Assembly: GCF_027244095.1 (NCBI RefSeq)
Contig: NC_069662.1
Coordinates: forward strand, 10,008,501 to 10,072,500
Source: Hemicordylus capensis
Lineage: Eukaryota > Chordata > Lepidosauria > Squamata > Cordylidae
Direction: 5' to 3'
Length of the DNA: 64,000 bases
The notes beneath the pieces were generated by a model. The model searched no databases, was not told the origin of the DNA, and saw only the letters and a program-made list of their open reading frames with translations. Of the stretch, positions 24,001 through 33,664 are shown piece after piece (within the stretch, counting starts at the first letter, position 1; each line of letters opens with the position of its first letter). The position numbers and the translations under genes are program-made.

Positions 24001-24299
24001 AGTATAGATCCATAAGATCAGGTTTTCCACCCCCACAAAACAAACAAAATGTGCTTTACGCTTCCCACACCTCTTACCAGCTCCCACCTGTTCTGCACCT
24101 TTCTTCATCTGTTTGGCCATCCCAGCTCATCCCCAATGAGATTTCCCGTTAGGAACATGGAAGAGATTTGGGAAACACAGCTTCCATGGCCTTTCAAGTC
24201 TAACCTAGTAATCACCTCTTTGCACAGATGATGTTTTCTGCTCACCATTTGAACCCCACTCCTCACTTCCCCCCCATTTGAACCCCACTCCTCACCATT

Positions 24300-26005
24300 C
24301 AGATCCCACTCCCAGAATTACTAGATCGTGCTAGAGGAAGAGAGAGTTCTTTAGTGATCCCCTTATACCCAAATCAGAGCGTAACCTCCTCAAACACTGA
24401 AGGCCTAGAATACCAAGGCAAGATTTTTGCAGCCTGTGAAAGGGCCTGCAGATTGATCAGTGAAAACTAACGGTAGGTGGAAGAAGAAGCCCCCATCTTC
24501 CCCATCTCTGCATGCAGTTTGCAAACTTTAATAGTCCAACCTTAACCAGATGGTGGTCCGTCCATGACAACGGGGAGATAGAAGGAGTCCCCACCCACGG
24601 AGCACCACCCTGATCAGAATAAAAGACCAAATCAAGTGTGTGACCTGCAATATGCGTCGATCCAGAGACCGCTTGGGATAGGCCCATAGTCGTCATGGCC
24701 GCTATGAACTCCTGAGCTGCCCCAGACAAATTGGTCCCAAAATGAACATTGAAGTCCCCCAGCACCAAAAGTCTGGGAGACTCCAATGCAAGTTCCGCGA
24801 CCAAGTCCGTGAGCTCAGTAAGGGATTCCATTGGGCAGCGGGGCGATCGGTACACCAACAGAAGTCCCAATCTATCCCTGGTCCCCAAACTCCAGTACAC
24901 ACATTTGATATGGTCCGATACCCTAACAGGGACCCTGGTAAGGGAGACGTTATCCTTATAGACCACAGCCACTCCACCTCCCCGCCCACGTCCCCTCACC
25001 TGCTCCTCTACAGAATATCCTGGTGGGAGAAGCTGGGACCAAACTGGACCACTAGCCTCCCCCAACCAAGTCTCAGTAATACACATCAGGTCGGCCCCTT
25101 CATCCATGATCAGATCATGGATGAGTTCTGATTTATTTTGGACCAACCTGGCATTGCAGAGAAGCAAGGTAAGGTTATGTGGGATGTTGGCAGTGCTCCC
25201 CGAGATCAAAGAGCTGGCAGGAGAGCTGGAAAGGGGGACAGCTATTAGATTTCTGACCACCCTTCCCCCAGAACAGCCTGTGGACCTGCCAGCGTTTCTT
25301 CTTCTATTCCCCACCACCACAGGAATAGCTGCCCCACCTTCAACGAAGGCATTCCCTGGCTCCCCATCTCCAGACAAACCCACACACATTACAACTTCAA
25401 CCCAACCTCAGCACAACCTAAAACTGATTGAACAGAAGCCTCCCTCTATACAAATGGTTGGACAAAGTGTCCAGCCCTCGCCCTCGTTTCTCCCCCAAAG
25501 TGGCTCCCCCAAAGGGGCAACCCCCTTCGGTGGCGACCCCGCCGCCACTGGCAGTCTTCCTATATAGGCTGAGCAGTAAGCTCAGCAGGTGGAACCAGGA
25601 AAAAAACTGCCCACTCACCCTTACAACCCCAGTCCTGCAAAGCCTCTCCACAAGCAGTCCTGGAGGAAGCAGATGGCAACCAGGGAAGGCAGAAGAGAAG
25701 AGGCAAACACCCCAGTCTCTCACCCTGGGGGAGATGGAATCCTCTTCTCCTCTTCTCCAGCAGGCTTCTTGGGGCTTTGGCTACTGGCAGTCTTCCTATA
25801 TAGGCTGAGCAGTAAGCTCAGCAGGTGGAACTAGGAAAAAAACTGCCCACTCACCCTTACAACCCCAGTCCTGCAAAGCCTCTCCACAAGCAGTCCTGGG
25901 GGAAGCAGATGGCAACCAGGGAGGGCAGAAGAGAAGAGGCAAACACCCCAGTCTCTCACCCTGGGGGAGATGGAATCCTTTTCTCCTCTTCTCCAGCAGG
26001 CTTCT
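24300..26005 (-). mobile_element. L2-like LINE, 5' end and endonuclease, 3' part missing
   Basis: On the minus strand the element runs from a 5' region of two tandem 236-bp units (25547-26004) into an ORF with an AP-endonuclease domain (open frame 24457-25389). Visible motifs are LLLCNARLVQNKSELIHD, ITETWL, RGGGVAVVYKD, LVLGDFNVHFG, TLDLVFYSDQ and SWTDHHLVKV. The reverse transcriptase that should follow is absent. LINEs are usually 5' truncated; here the 5' end is preserved and the 3' half is lost, which points to a later deletion. The 3' border is approximate. Confidence 0.8.
25547..26004 (-). repeat. Two tandem 236-bp units at the 5' end of the L2 LINE
   Basis: The segment starting ACTGGCAGTCTTCCTATATAGG at 25547 recurs at 25783, and copy 2 follows copy 1 with only a few substitutions up to CTTCTCCAGCAGGCTTCT at 26004. 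Position and arrangement suggest 5' UTR promoter monomers of the LINE; that role is inferred. Confidence 0.85.
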
Positions 26006-26072
26006 ATTAAAGTCATTGACCAGAAATCCAATATAATAGCAACAATATGGAACAAATATTTAATTTTCTTAC

Positions 26073-26296
26073 AGAGGTTCATCGACGAGCATTGTTTTGG
26101 GGTGTTGGTTAAAGGAAACAGTGTCAAATATTGAGAAGAGCTGAGATGTGATTCCACCAACAATAAGGTCCCCCGTTTGAAAATACTGGAACCGCACCTG
26201 GAGAGCATCATTTGTGGTACACATGGCAGGATTCCTCTTGCATTCTGTCTGAGGCAGCAGCAGTAATACCAGCAGTTGCAGAGACAAGGAGTACAT
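26073..26296 (-). pseudogene. V2R locus B exon 1, open
   Basis: ATG at 26294-26296 gives a signal peptide (MYSLSLQLLVLLLLPQTEC) and the V2R N-terminus with FQYFQTGDLIVGGI, FDTVSFNQHP and VDEPL. The donor is CCTCT|GTAAGA (GT at 26071-26072), ending in phase 2. An in-frame ATG further upstream (26365) is less likely. The exon looks functional, but exons 2-4 are missing from the locus. Confidence 0.88.
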
Positions 26297-27050
26297 TGTC
26301 ACTGAGAAGGAACACCCTCCTTCTCTTGACACAGGACTCCCTATTTCTACCTTGATCATTAGCATCTAGTATCAGCCAACTTACAGTGTCTGTCCTTCAA
26401 ACGCTCACAAGTATTTTGCTAAACTAGACATGAAGGGAACCCCCAAGAAAATAGTGAGTCCTGGTTAGTTATAGTCCTCCTCACCTGCTCTAACTGTACA
26501 GAGATTATTTTATTCAAGAATTTAGAGAAAAAAATCCTATAAGGATTTTGACAGTTGGTAGGGTGAATAACAGCAATCAGATAATTATGGGCTGGATAAT
26601 CACCTCCCCAAAGTATTGTGTTCTATATGGCACCAGGTGCAACAGTGTTGTTAAAGAAAACTTTGGCATGCTCAGACATACTGAAAATACTTTCAAATTC
26701 TATTTTTGTGGTATTTCCTTTTCAGGTAAGTGTTGGCATTTGGGACGGAAGAATCAGGAAAGCAAAAGTAAAAATGTCTTCCATTCCTGGATTATTCATT
26801 TCGCTTGTTCAAAGCAGCCCTGTAGCCAGCCCTCTTTTTAGATAGGGTTCTCTACTACTCCTGTTGTGCCAGGCAGGCCCTCAAGTCTCCGAAATGGAGG
26901 CACTTTAGCAAAACGGCTGAATTAATGCTAAGAAATGCGTAAAGGCCCCAACCAACATAACCTTGAATTGTCTTCTGCATTGCCTGAGTTCTTTTTGTAC
27001 TTTCTACTCATAATTATCATTGCAGTTACTGACACAAGGTTTTAAACATG

Positions 27051-27081
<31 letters not shown>

Positions 27082-27177
27082 AAAGAGGAAACATTTCTCT
27101 GCGTGAAAGTTTGGATGAGTTTGGTCAGCTAGGAAAATGTTGTGAACAACAGGTTGGAGAAACACAGAGGGATGTGA

Positions 27178-27274
27178 CTAGACTTGTAAAAGAACATTAT
27201 CCAATGCATTTAATAGAATAGGTAGAATAATTCTCTCCTAAATAATGCAGGAGAATATTATTTTACAAGTCTAG
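27178..27274. mobile_element. 97-bp element with perfect 14-bp inverted ends
   Basis: CTAGACTTGTAAAA (27178-27191) is matched by its exact complement TTTTACAAGTCTAG (27261-27274), with partial inner complementarity (ATTATCC/GGAGAATATTATT). It is probably a minimal MITE; target duplications are not clear. Confidence 0.55.
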
Positions 27275-27970
27275 ACATGACAGCCTTGTGCTTCATGACT
27301 GCAGAAGAATGATGTCCTAGGTGTCATCAGGTCAAACTGACCTTCACCAGTAGTCAAAGGCTGGACTATGAGGGCCTAGGGGCCTAGAGGAATTTTCCAA
27401 GGATGTGTCCTTGAAAGGGAGGGGAGCCTGTCCAGCCAGCAGCATCTATATACTACCTATGCAAGTCCATGAGGAGTGGGGCGGCTTCATTATCAACCTT
27501 CAGAACTGACATGTCACACCCTCCTCATCCTGATAACAAAGACTTTGAACCTAAGTTTACTTCTGGGCAGGCCACCCAGAGTTGACTTAAGTGTAGGTTT
27601 TGTGTTCAAGTGTATGGATGTTTGTTTCGAATCTTGTTATATAACAATATCAATGCTGTTTAAGTCTTAATATGTCGATTTATTATCTGCCCCATTGAAG
27701 TTACATAAAGCACGTTTTAACCCAAATTCCAGACTCCATTGTCCATCTCTCCCTGTCCCTCTTGGGATCCCATTGGTTGAGGCTCCTTCCCTTCATATTT
27801 ATACTTTTGACTTCTGGACATAACACTCAAGAGAGAGCATTACCTTACATAACCTACATAACAAGTACATAATGTAAAGGTTGAGTTAACATTAAATACA
27901 TTATGAACACCAGGAATGAAATTACTGGCATATTCAACTGCCCGGAGCCATTTTTGGAAGGGCGGTATAT

Positions 27971-28039
27971 TAAATAAATAAATAAATACATACATACATA
28001 CATACATACATACATACATACATACATACATACATACAT
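27971..28039. repeat. (AAAT)n/(CATA)n microsatellite
   Basis: TAAATAAATAAATAAA followed by about 13 CATA units, at the tail of a LINE- or SINE-type 3' end. Confidence 0.95.
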
Positions 28040-28228
28040 TTTTTGTCCCACAAGAAATAAGGATGTAAAGCTGGCTTTGATGCTGGAGCACGTATCTCAG
28101 TTCCAGTTTCCACCTGAATAACAAACTTGTCCATATTACAGCTCCAAATGGTTTCTGGAAGGACAGAAACCTTAGGTGTGTCTTAACTCTTCTGTAATGG
28201 CCCTTCCTTCTAGTCTTGTCCATGACAA

Positions 28229-29695
28229 CTAAGGATATGCACACATCAATTTTTGCAATTTTATTGAAGTTTGAATCGAACCAGCCTAATTACATTCAAG
28301 CTCAAATCTGCTGGCCTCAAATCTGGGGATGATTTGATTCAAATTTGATTCTATTCTATTTGATTTGAATTGATTTGACCTTATTTTTAAGGGCTAGGGG
28401 GCACCAAAGTGGGTTGGGTGATAGGGCCCCATGTGTGCCAATACATCCCAACCCTCAAAGGAATAGGACAAAGTGGTGATTTTTAAAGGAATTTTTATGT
28501 GTTGTGGATTCTCAGTTTTCAATAACACCTTTATAGGGAATACCTATGAAGAAATTATTTCAAAGCGAGAATCCTCACAATCAAGAATCACAGCAAGAGG
28601 CAAGGGAGATTGCCAGACAATCGTGAAATAGTGCAAAGGAACCAACCAGAGTGGCAGAAAAGCTCAGAGGGCTGGCACTGTAGGGACAAAATGGTGACTT
28701 GAATACGAATACCAGTTGGAACAACTGCGACAGGGTGCTGGTGGCAAGGGGGCAACGGCTCCCACCATCCCCACCGGCAGCACAAGTTTCGGCCTTCTCT
28801 GGCCTGGTTTGGCCCTCTGAGCATCTGTGGAGGCCATCTCAGTGACCACCACACTTGCTGCCAGCCCTGGATACTCTAGGGGAGGCTGGAAGGGGGGAGC
28901 CGCCCCCGCTGCCCGCCCGTGGTGTTGGCTGCTGCCAATGGGATTTGTACGCAGGAACTTACTTCCCGCCCACCTGCTCTACACTTAGGTAAGCCCCCCT
29001 GCCACTTTATTGGTAAAGGGGAATCTTCACCAGATTCCTCTTTACCAGTAGAGCTCCAAACTGGCTCGGTTTGAATTGGGTCTGGTTTGGTTCAAACTTG
29101 AACCTTTCAAGCTGAGCTGTTTCGCTATCGAGCCCATCTTGAACCAAGGCAGCTCACACACCCCTAATAGGCAATGCACTAGGCTTGTGCATTTTGATCC
29201 GGCTACAAATCATTTTGTGCCCCAAAATGGCATTTCCGGGTATTTTGGATACGAAACAAAATGAACAAATTCAAAACGAAGATTTTTGCAGCCGGATCAA
29301 AACAAACCTATTTCGGAATCGAAAGTTTTGGTATTTGGAAAGCATTTCAGACCTTCATTGTGGGATGAATGTTGGAGGGGTATTGCACCAGGGTATATAA
29401 TGAAGGTGAAGAGAGCAATTTCCTCCTTTCTGCTGCCTCGTGTGTGGGAGAAGAGCGAGCTCCATTGCCTGATCCATCAGCCTTTGCCCCTCTATCAGCC
29501 ACCATTGATTCAACTTTCCCAGGGGAGCTGCCATTCTCCAGGATTTCCGCCTGCTTAGCCTCGTCGCCCAGCCTGCTTTTCCTGCATATTCAGCCTTAAA
29601 AAAAAAAAAAAAAAAAAAAGCTTGGGAAGGTGATTATTTACTTTTATTTTTAAAACATATTTCTTCCTTTCTTGTTTGAAACCATTGCATACATC
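28229..29695. mobile_element. Two adjacent hAT-like foldback-type elements, diverged
   Basis: The first starts TAAGGATATGCACAC (28229) and ends CACACCCCTAA (about 29167). It has a hairpin TGGTAAAGGGGAATCT/AGATTCCTCTTTACCA at 29010-29048 that also occurs, in diverged form, in the element at 60868-61536. The second starts TAGGCTTGTGCATTTTG (about 29179) and may end near CATACATCCCTGA (29701), including a poly-A at 29600-29620. No clear target duplications. Short open frames inside are incidental. Confidence 0.45.
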
Positions 29696-29770
29696 CCTGA
29701 TAAGAAATTCTTGATCAAAGGCAGAGAAAAATCTAGATTTAAGCCCTGCATGTCCTCAGTAGCTTCTTTC

Positions 29771-29774
<4 letters not shown>

Positions 29775-29802
<28 letters not shown>
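29775..29802. repeat. (GAT)n microsatellite
   Basis: About nine GAT units. Confidence 0.9.
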
Positions 29803-29803
<1 letters not shown>

Positions 29804-29994
29804 ATTTACACACAGTCTACCAGTTGTATTTCACCCAGTCTTCAAGTGTAATAATAGTTGCCCTTTATTTTTAAGAAGGTTCCCCTTTCATGGGGAAGGG
29901 CAGAGTTCACCTGCCCCTACAGAAATTCATTTCAGCTCGCTAAACTTGCACAGAGCATCTGTGTACTCATTGGGGCTGGCGGTTACCCTACCCT

Positions 29995-30535
29995 CCACCT
30001 TCTGTCCCAGTCTCTCCTGCCCTCCCGCTGCTTTCTGCATCAGTCTCTCCTGCCCTCCCTCCCGCCTTCTGCCCTAGTCTCTCTTGCCCTCCCTCCCACC
30101 TTCTGCAAAATTATCTTCTGCCCTCCCTCTCACCTTCTGCCCGTCTCTCCTGCCCTCCCTCCCGTCTTCTGCCCCAGTCTCTCTTGCCCTCCATCCCACC
30201 TTCAGCAAAATTCTATCCTGCCCTCCCCCACCTTCTGCTGCAGTCTCTCCTGCCCTCCCCCACCTTCTGCTGCAGTCTCTCCTGCCCTCCCCCACCTTCT
30301 GCTGCAGTCTCTCCTGACCTCCCTCCCACCTTCTGCCCCAGTCTCTCCTGCCCTCCTTCCCGCCTTCTGCCCCAGTCATTCTTGCCCTCTCTCCCACCTT
30401 CTGCAAAATTCTCTCCTGCCCTCCCTCCCACCTTATGCCTGTCTCTCCTGCCCTCCCTCCCGTCTTCTCCCCCAGTCTCTCCTTCCCTCCCCCTACATTC
30501 TGCCGCAGTCTGTCCTGCCCCATTCTCTCCTAGCC
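29995..30535. repeat. CT-rich minisatellite
   Basis: About 15-17 copies of a unit of roughly 30-36 bp with consensus CAGTCTCTCCTGCCCTCCC followed by CACCTTCTGC, in complete or shortened forms (several contain GCAAAATT). Long open frames on both strands over this block are a by-product of the repeat and are not annotated as genes. Confidence 0.9.
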
Positions 30536-31029
30536 GGGCTACTCTCTGCAGTGCGCCTCAACCGCCACCTCCTCTTCCTGGCCATTTACCCGGGTTGGGC
30601 TGGGCCACTGCCGCTGCCTTTTTCCCACCGCCACCACCTTCCCACCACCTCCCCACCATGGCCGTTGCTCTACCGCCACCTCCTCTCCCTGGTGGCCCAG
30701 CTGCCTCCCCAGTCTATATATTGTTAAAGTTATATTCCGCCTTTCTTTAAAACAATCCCGAGGAAGTTTTCCAAGGCTGTGTTTGAGCCCTTTGCCCCAA
30801 CCTTTAGAAGAATAGAGACAGGCTCTTCTCCTGCATTCCAATTTTTCATCCTGTTTAAAAAAAAAATGGCTTGGGACTGGGAGGGAAGGGGTTATATTTT
30901 TACTTTGATTTTTTACACATATTTTTTCCTTGCTGGCCTGCCAGCCTGCTGCCTTCCTGAGCAGTCTCTCCATTTGGCATTCTTTCCTGCATTTTTTATT
31001 TTAAATCTTCCACTGTTTTTTAACTTCTT

Positions 31030-32576
31030 GCTGCTGAGAGAATTATTATTTCTTGTTTCCACAGTCAGACAGGTGTTATTGACTGGCTTGTTCTATATTT
31101 TTATTATTTCTTGTATACACAGTCAGACAGGTGTTATTGACTCGTTTGTTTTATCCAGAGATCAAGTCCTTCCCAAGGACCTGGGATGGCTGAATTTTAT
31201 TGTCAATATAGTTGTTGTTATATTATAGATTTCATCATAGAATATAGGCTGTTCCCAGTAAAGTTGCTTTTTGTAATTGGCTGATGGTGATTTCTGTGGC
31301 CCCTATGGTGTTGAGGTGCTCTTCAAAGTCTTTTGGAATTGCACCTAGGGCGCCAATGACCACTGGGATTACTTTGGTCTTATTCTGCCACAGCCTTTCA
31401 ATTTCAATTTGTAGATCTTTGTATTTGGTGATTTTTTTCTATTTCTTTTTCTTCTATTCTGCTATCCCCTGGTATTGCTATGTTGATTATTTTAACTTGT
31501 TTTTCTTTCTTCTCAACTACAGTTATATCTGGTGTATTGTGTGGCCGATGTTTGTCTGTTTGTAGTTGGAAGTCCCATAATATTTTCACATCTTCATTTT
31601 CTACCACTTTTTCAATTTTATGGTCTCACCAGTTTTTGGCTACAGGTAGCTTGTATTTTTTGCAGATGTTCCAGTGTATCATCCCTACTACCTTGTCATG
31701 CCTTTGTTTGTAGTCAGTCTGTATGATCTTTTTACAACAGCTGATTAGGTGGTCCACTGTTTCATCTGGTTCTTTTCAAAGGCGGCACTTGCTGTTTGTT
31801 GTTGGTTTTTTTACTTTTGCTCTTATTGCATTTGTTCTTAGTGCCAGTATTAAACCCTCTGTTTCTTCCTTCAAGTTGCCATTCTTAAGCCATTGCCAGG
31901 TCTTGGTGATGTCTGATTTTCCACTTATTTTGTGCAAATATTGACCATGCAGTGGCTTATTTTTCCATTTTTCTGCTCGGTTCTTGACTTGTTCTTTCTT
32001 GAAGGCCTGCTTTGTTTCATTGGTGTTGAATAGTTTCTCGTTCTTGGCCATTTTAAGTGCATCTTCTTCACTGTCCTTTATATATTCTTCCAGGCCTCTT
32101 TTCTCCTCCTCTACTGTTTGATGGACTTGCAGCCTTCCTCTTCCACCTGAGCTACGAGGGAGGCATAGCCTATCTACATCAGTCTGGAGAATGCCCAAGT
32201 ATTTGTAATGTTCTTTCTCTTCCAGGTTCTTGATCTTGCTTCCATTGGGCAGTTTTATTCCTTCTGTTTTTCTTATTTTCCCTCTATTGATTATTAATGC
32301 AGCACACTTGTCTAGTCCAAACTCCATTGCTATATCGCTACTGAATATACAGACAGTGTTTAGCAGTGATTTGATTTCTGATTGAGACTTTCCATACAGC
32401 TTCAGATCGTCCATGTACAGCAGATGGTTGATTTTACTTGATGTTTTAGATGTTTGGTATCCAAGGCCTGTTTTGTTTAGTATTTGTGAAAGCAGAGTCA
32501 TGGCGATTACAAACAACAGAGGGGATAGTGAGTCCCCTTGGGAAATACCTCTTCTAATGCTAACCTGTTGTTGTTA
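31030..32576 (-). mobile_element. R4/Dong-like LINE, 3' part
   Basis: On the minus strand a reverse transcriptase C-terminal part reads HLLYMDDLKLYGKSQSEI, MEFGLDKCAALIINRGK, IKLPNGSKI and HYKYLGILQTD (32516 downwards). It is followed by LPRSSGGRGRLQVHQ, a cysteine/histidine segment (CRL, TVDHLISCC) and a restriction-like endonuclease segment (VKILWDFQLQTDK, PDITVVEKKEK, IAIPGDSRI) at 31404-31607. The frame has stops, including one replacing a cysteine of the CCHC-like segment, so it is dead and 5' truncated. The 3' UTR near 31040-31150 holds a short direct repeat (ACAGTCAGACAGGTGTTATTGACT twice). The clade assignment rests on the order RT, then Cys/His, then PD...K. Confidence 0.8.
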
Positions 32577-33015
32577 TTTTCAATGACAAACCATGAATCC
32601 AGTCTCTTATGCTACCAGAGAATCTATACTCAAAACACCTCAGAAACAACAGAACCCAGTACCCGATGGGTTGGCAACCCATGGGGATGGTTAGTACCCT
32701 ATGTGCTGTACACCACCACTCGGTCTGGGACACCCCAGTGCACCTAAGTGCAGTTATGGGGCTGCTGGAACCTCCATTGTTCCCTATGGGAAAAAATCTT
32801 TAAGACGTGTAAACTCCATGAGGTTCTGGGTTCTGTTGTTTCTGACGTGTTCTGAGTGTAGATTCTCTGGTAGCTTATGGGATTTTCAATGACAAACCAT
32901 GAATCCACTCGCATATGCTACCAGAGAATCTACACTCAAAACATCTCAGAAATAACAGAACCCAGTACCCTATGGGTTAGCAACCCATGGAGGTGGTTGG
33001 CACCCTGTGTGCAAT
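32577..33015. repeat. Repeat with copies in both orientations (foldback)
   Basis: A block starting TTTTCAATGACAAACCATGAATCC contains ATGCTACCAGAGAATCTA and GGGTTGGCAACCC. It occurs at 32577-32780, inverted at 32815-32885 and direct again at 32886-33015. The same family is at 11585-11830. It sits immediately 5' of the R4-like LINE, possibly inserted in it. No coding capacity. Confidence 0.6.
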
Positions 33016-33214
33016 AAGAGTACTGTTAAGAATCCTTTTACTTCTTCAAACCAATAGAGTAGAGGCCTTGTTCAGATGAACACTGTCCCCAATGTATGAG
33101 CAGGACAAGGTTGCTCCTGGAGCTTACCCATCTTGATGTCACTGTGGCTGTCAGGACATCCTTTAAGCATGTGAGAGGATTGTTCATCTGCATTGTCCCT
33201 GTACACACACTCCA

Positions 33215-33360
33215 AAATTCCAAGGGTCCCGGATTCCATCCCTGGCATCTCCATGGAAATCTTTCTGTGCATCTCTGAAGAGCTGCTGCCAGGCTTTGTC
33301 AAGAACAGTGACCCAGATGAATCAATATTCTGCAGTAGAAAGCAGCTTCATAGGAACAAT
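33215..33360. mobile_element. Decayed SINE fragment
   Basis: GGTCCCGGATTCCATCCCTGGCATCTCC, GAGCTGCTGCCAGGCTTTGTC and GCAGCTTCATAGGAAC resemble the 3' body of squamate SINEs (...GGCAGCTTCCTATGTTCC). Diverged. Confidence 0.45.
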
Positions 33361-33399
33361 GTGTTAACTCCACAACAGAAGGACTCCTAATCCTACTGA

Positions 33400-33664
33400 T
33401 AAAGTAAAGGTAAAGGGTGTTGTTGAGTCGTTGTTGACTCCTGGCAACCACAGAGCCCCGTGGTTGTCTTTAGTAGAATACAGGAGGGGTTTACCATTGC
33501 CATCTCCAGCACAGTATGAGATGATGCCTTTCATCACCTTCCTATATTGCTGCTGCCCGATATAGGTGTTTCCCATAATCTGGGAAACACACCAGCAGGG
33601 ATTCAAACTGGCAACCTCTGGCTTGCTAGTCAAGTCATTTCCCCACTGCACCATTAGGTGGCTC
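33400..33664 (-). mobile_element. tRNA-derived SINE (Sauria-related)
   Basis: On the minus strand the head is AGCCACCTAATGGTGCAGTGGG (box A) with GGTTGCCAGTTTGAATCCC (box B), and the tail is GAGTCAACAACGACTCAACAA then ACCTTTACTTTA. A short piece of the same family (TAAAGGTAAAGTGTGCCATTGAGTCGG) is at 63186-63250. Confidence 0.75.

Larger units (their letters stand above)
20015..26296 (-). pseudogene. V2R locus B: exons 1, 5 and 6 without exons 2-4
   Basis: V2R exon 1 (26073-26296), exon 5 (22826-22952) and exon 6 (20015-20949) lie in order on the minus strand. Their individual frames are open. The 3.1 kb between exons 1 and 5 contains no exon 2, 3 or 4; it holds a 3'-truncated L2 LINE, a tRNA-Met-like sequence and a SINE. 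Joining exon 1 (ends phase 2) to exon 5 (starts phase 0) would shift the frame, and the ligand-binding domain would be missing, so this locus should not make a receptor. The remaining exons lack stops, so the loss of exons 2-4 looks fairly recent. Confidence 0.82.
26297..28228. other. Spacer between loci B and C, part 1
   Basis: Contains (CAAT)n at 27050-27080, a 97-bp element with inverted ends (27178-27274) and a LINE-type 3' end with GGAGCCATTTTTGGAAGGGCGG at about 27940-27985 running into a (CATA)n microsatellite. No gene recognised. Confidence 0.5.

Noticed and set aside
29858-30750. Long open frames on both strands (289, 188, 149 codons)
   Set aside because: They are translations of the CT-rich minisatellite; composition is proline/serine or glycine/glutamate repeats only.
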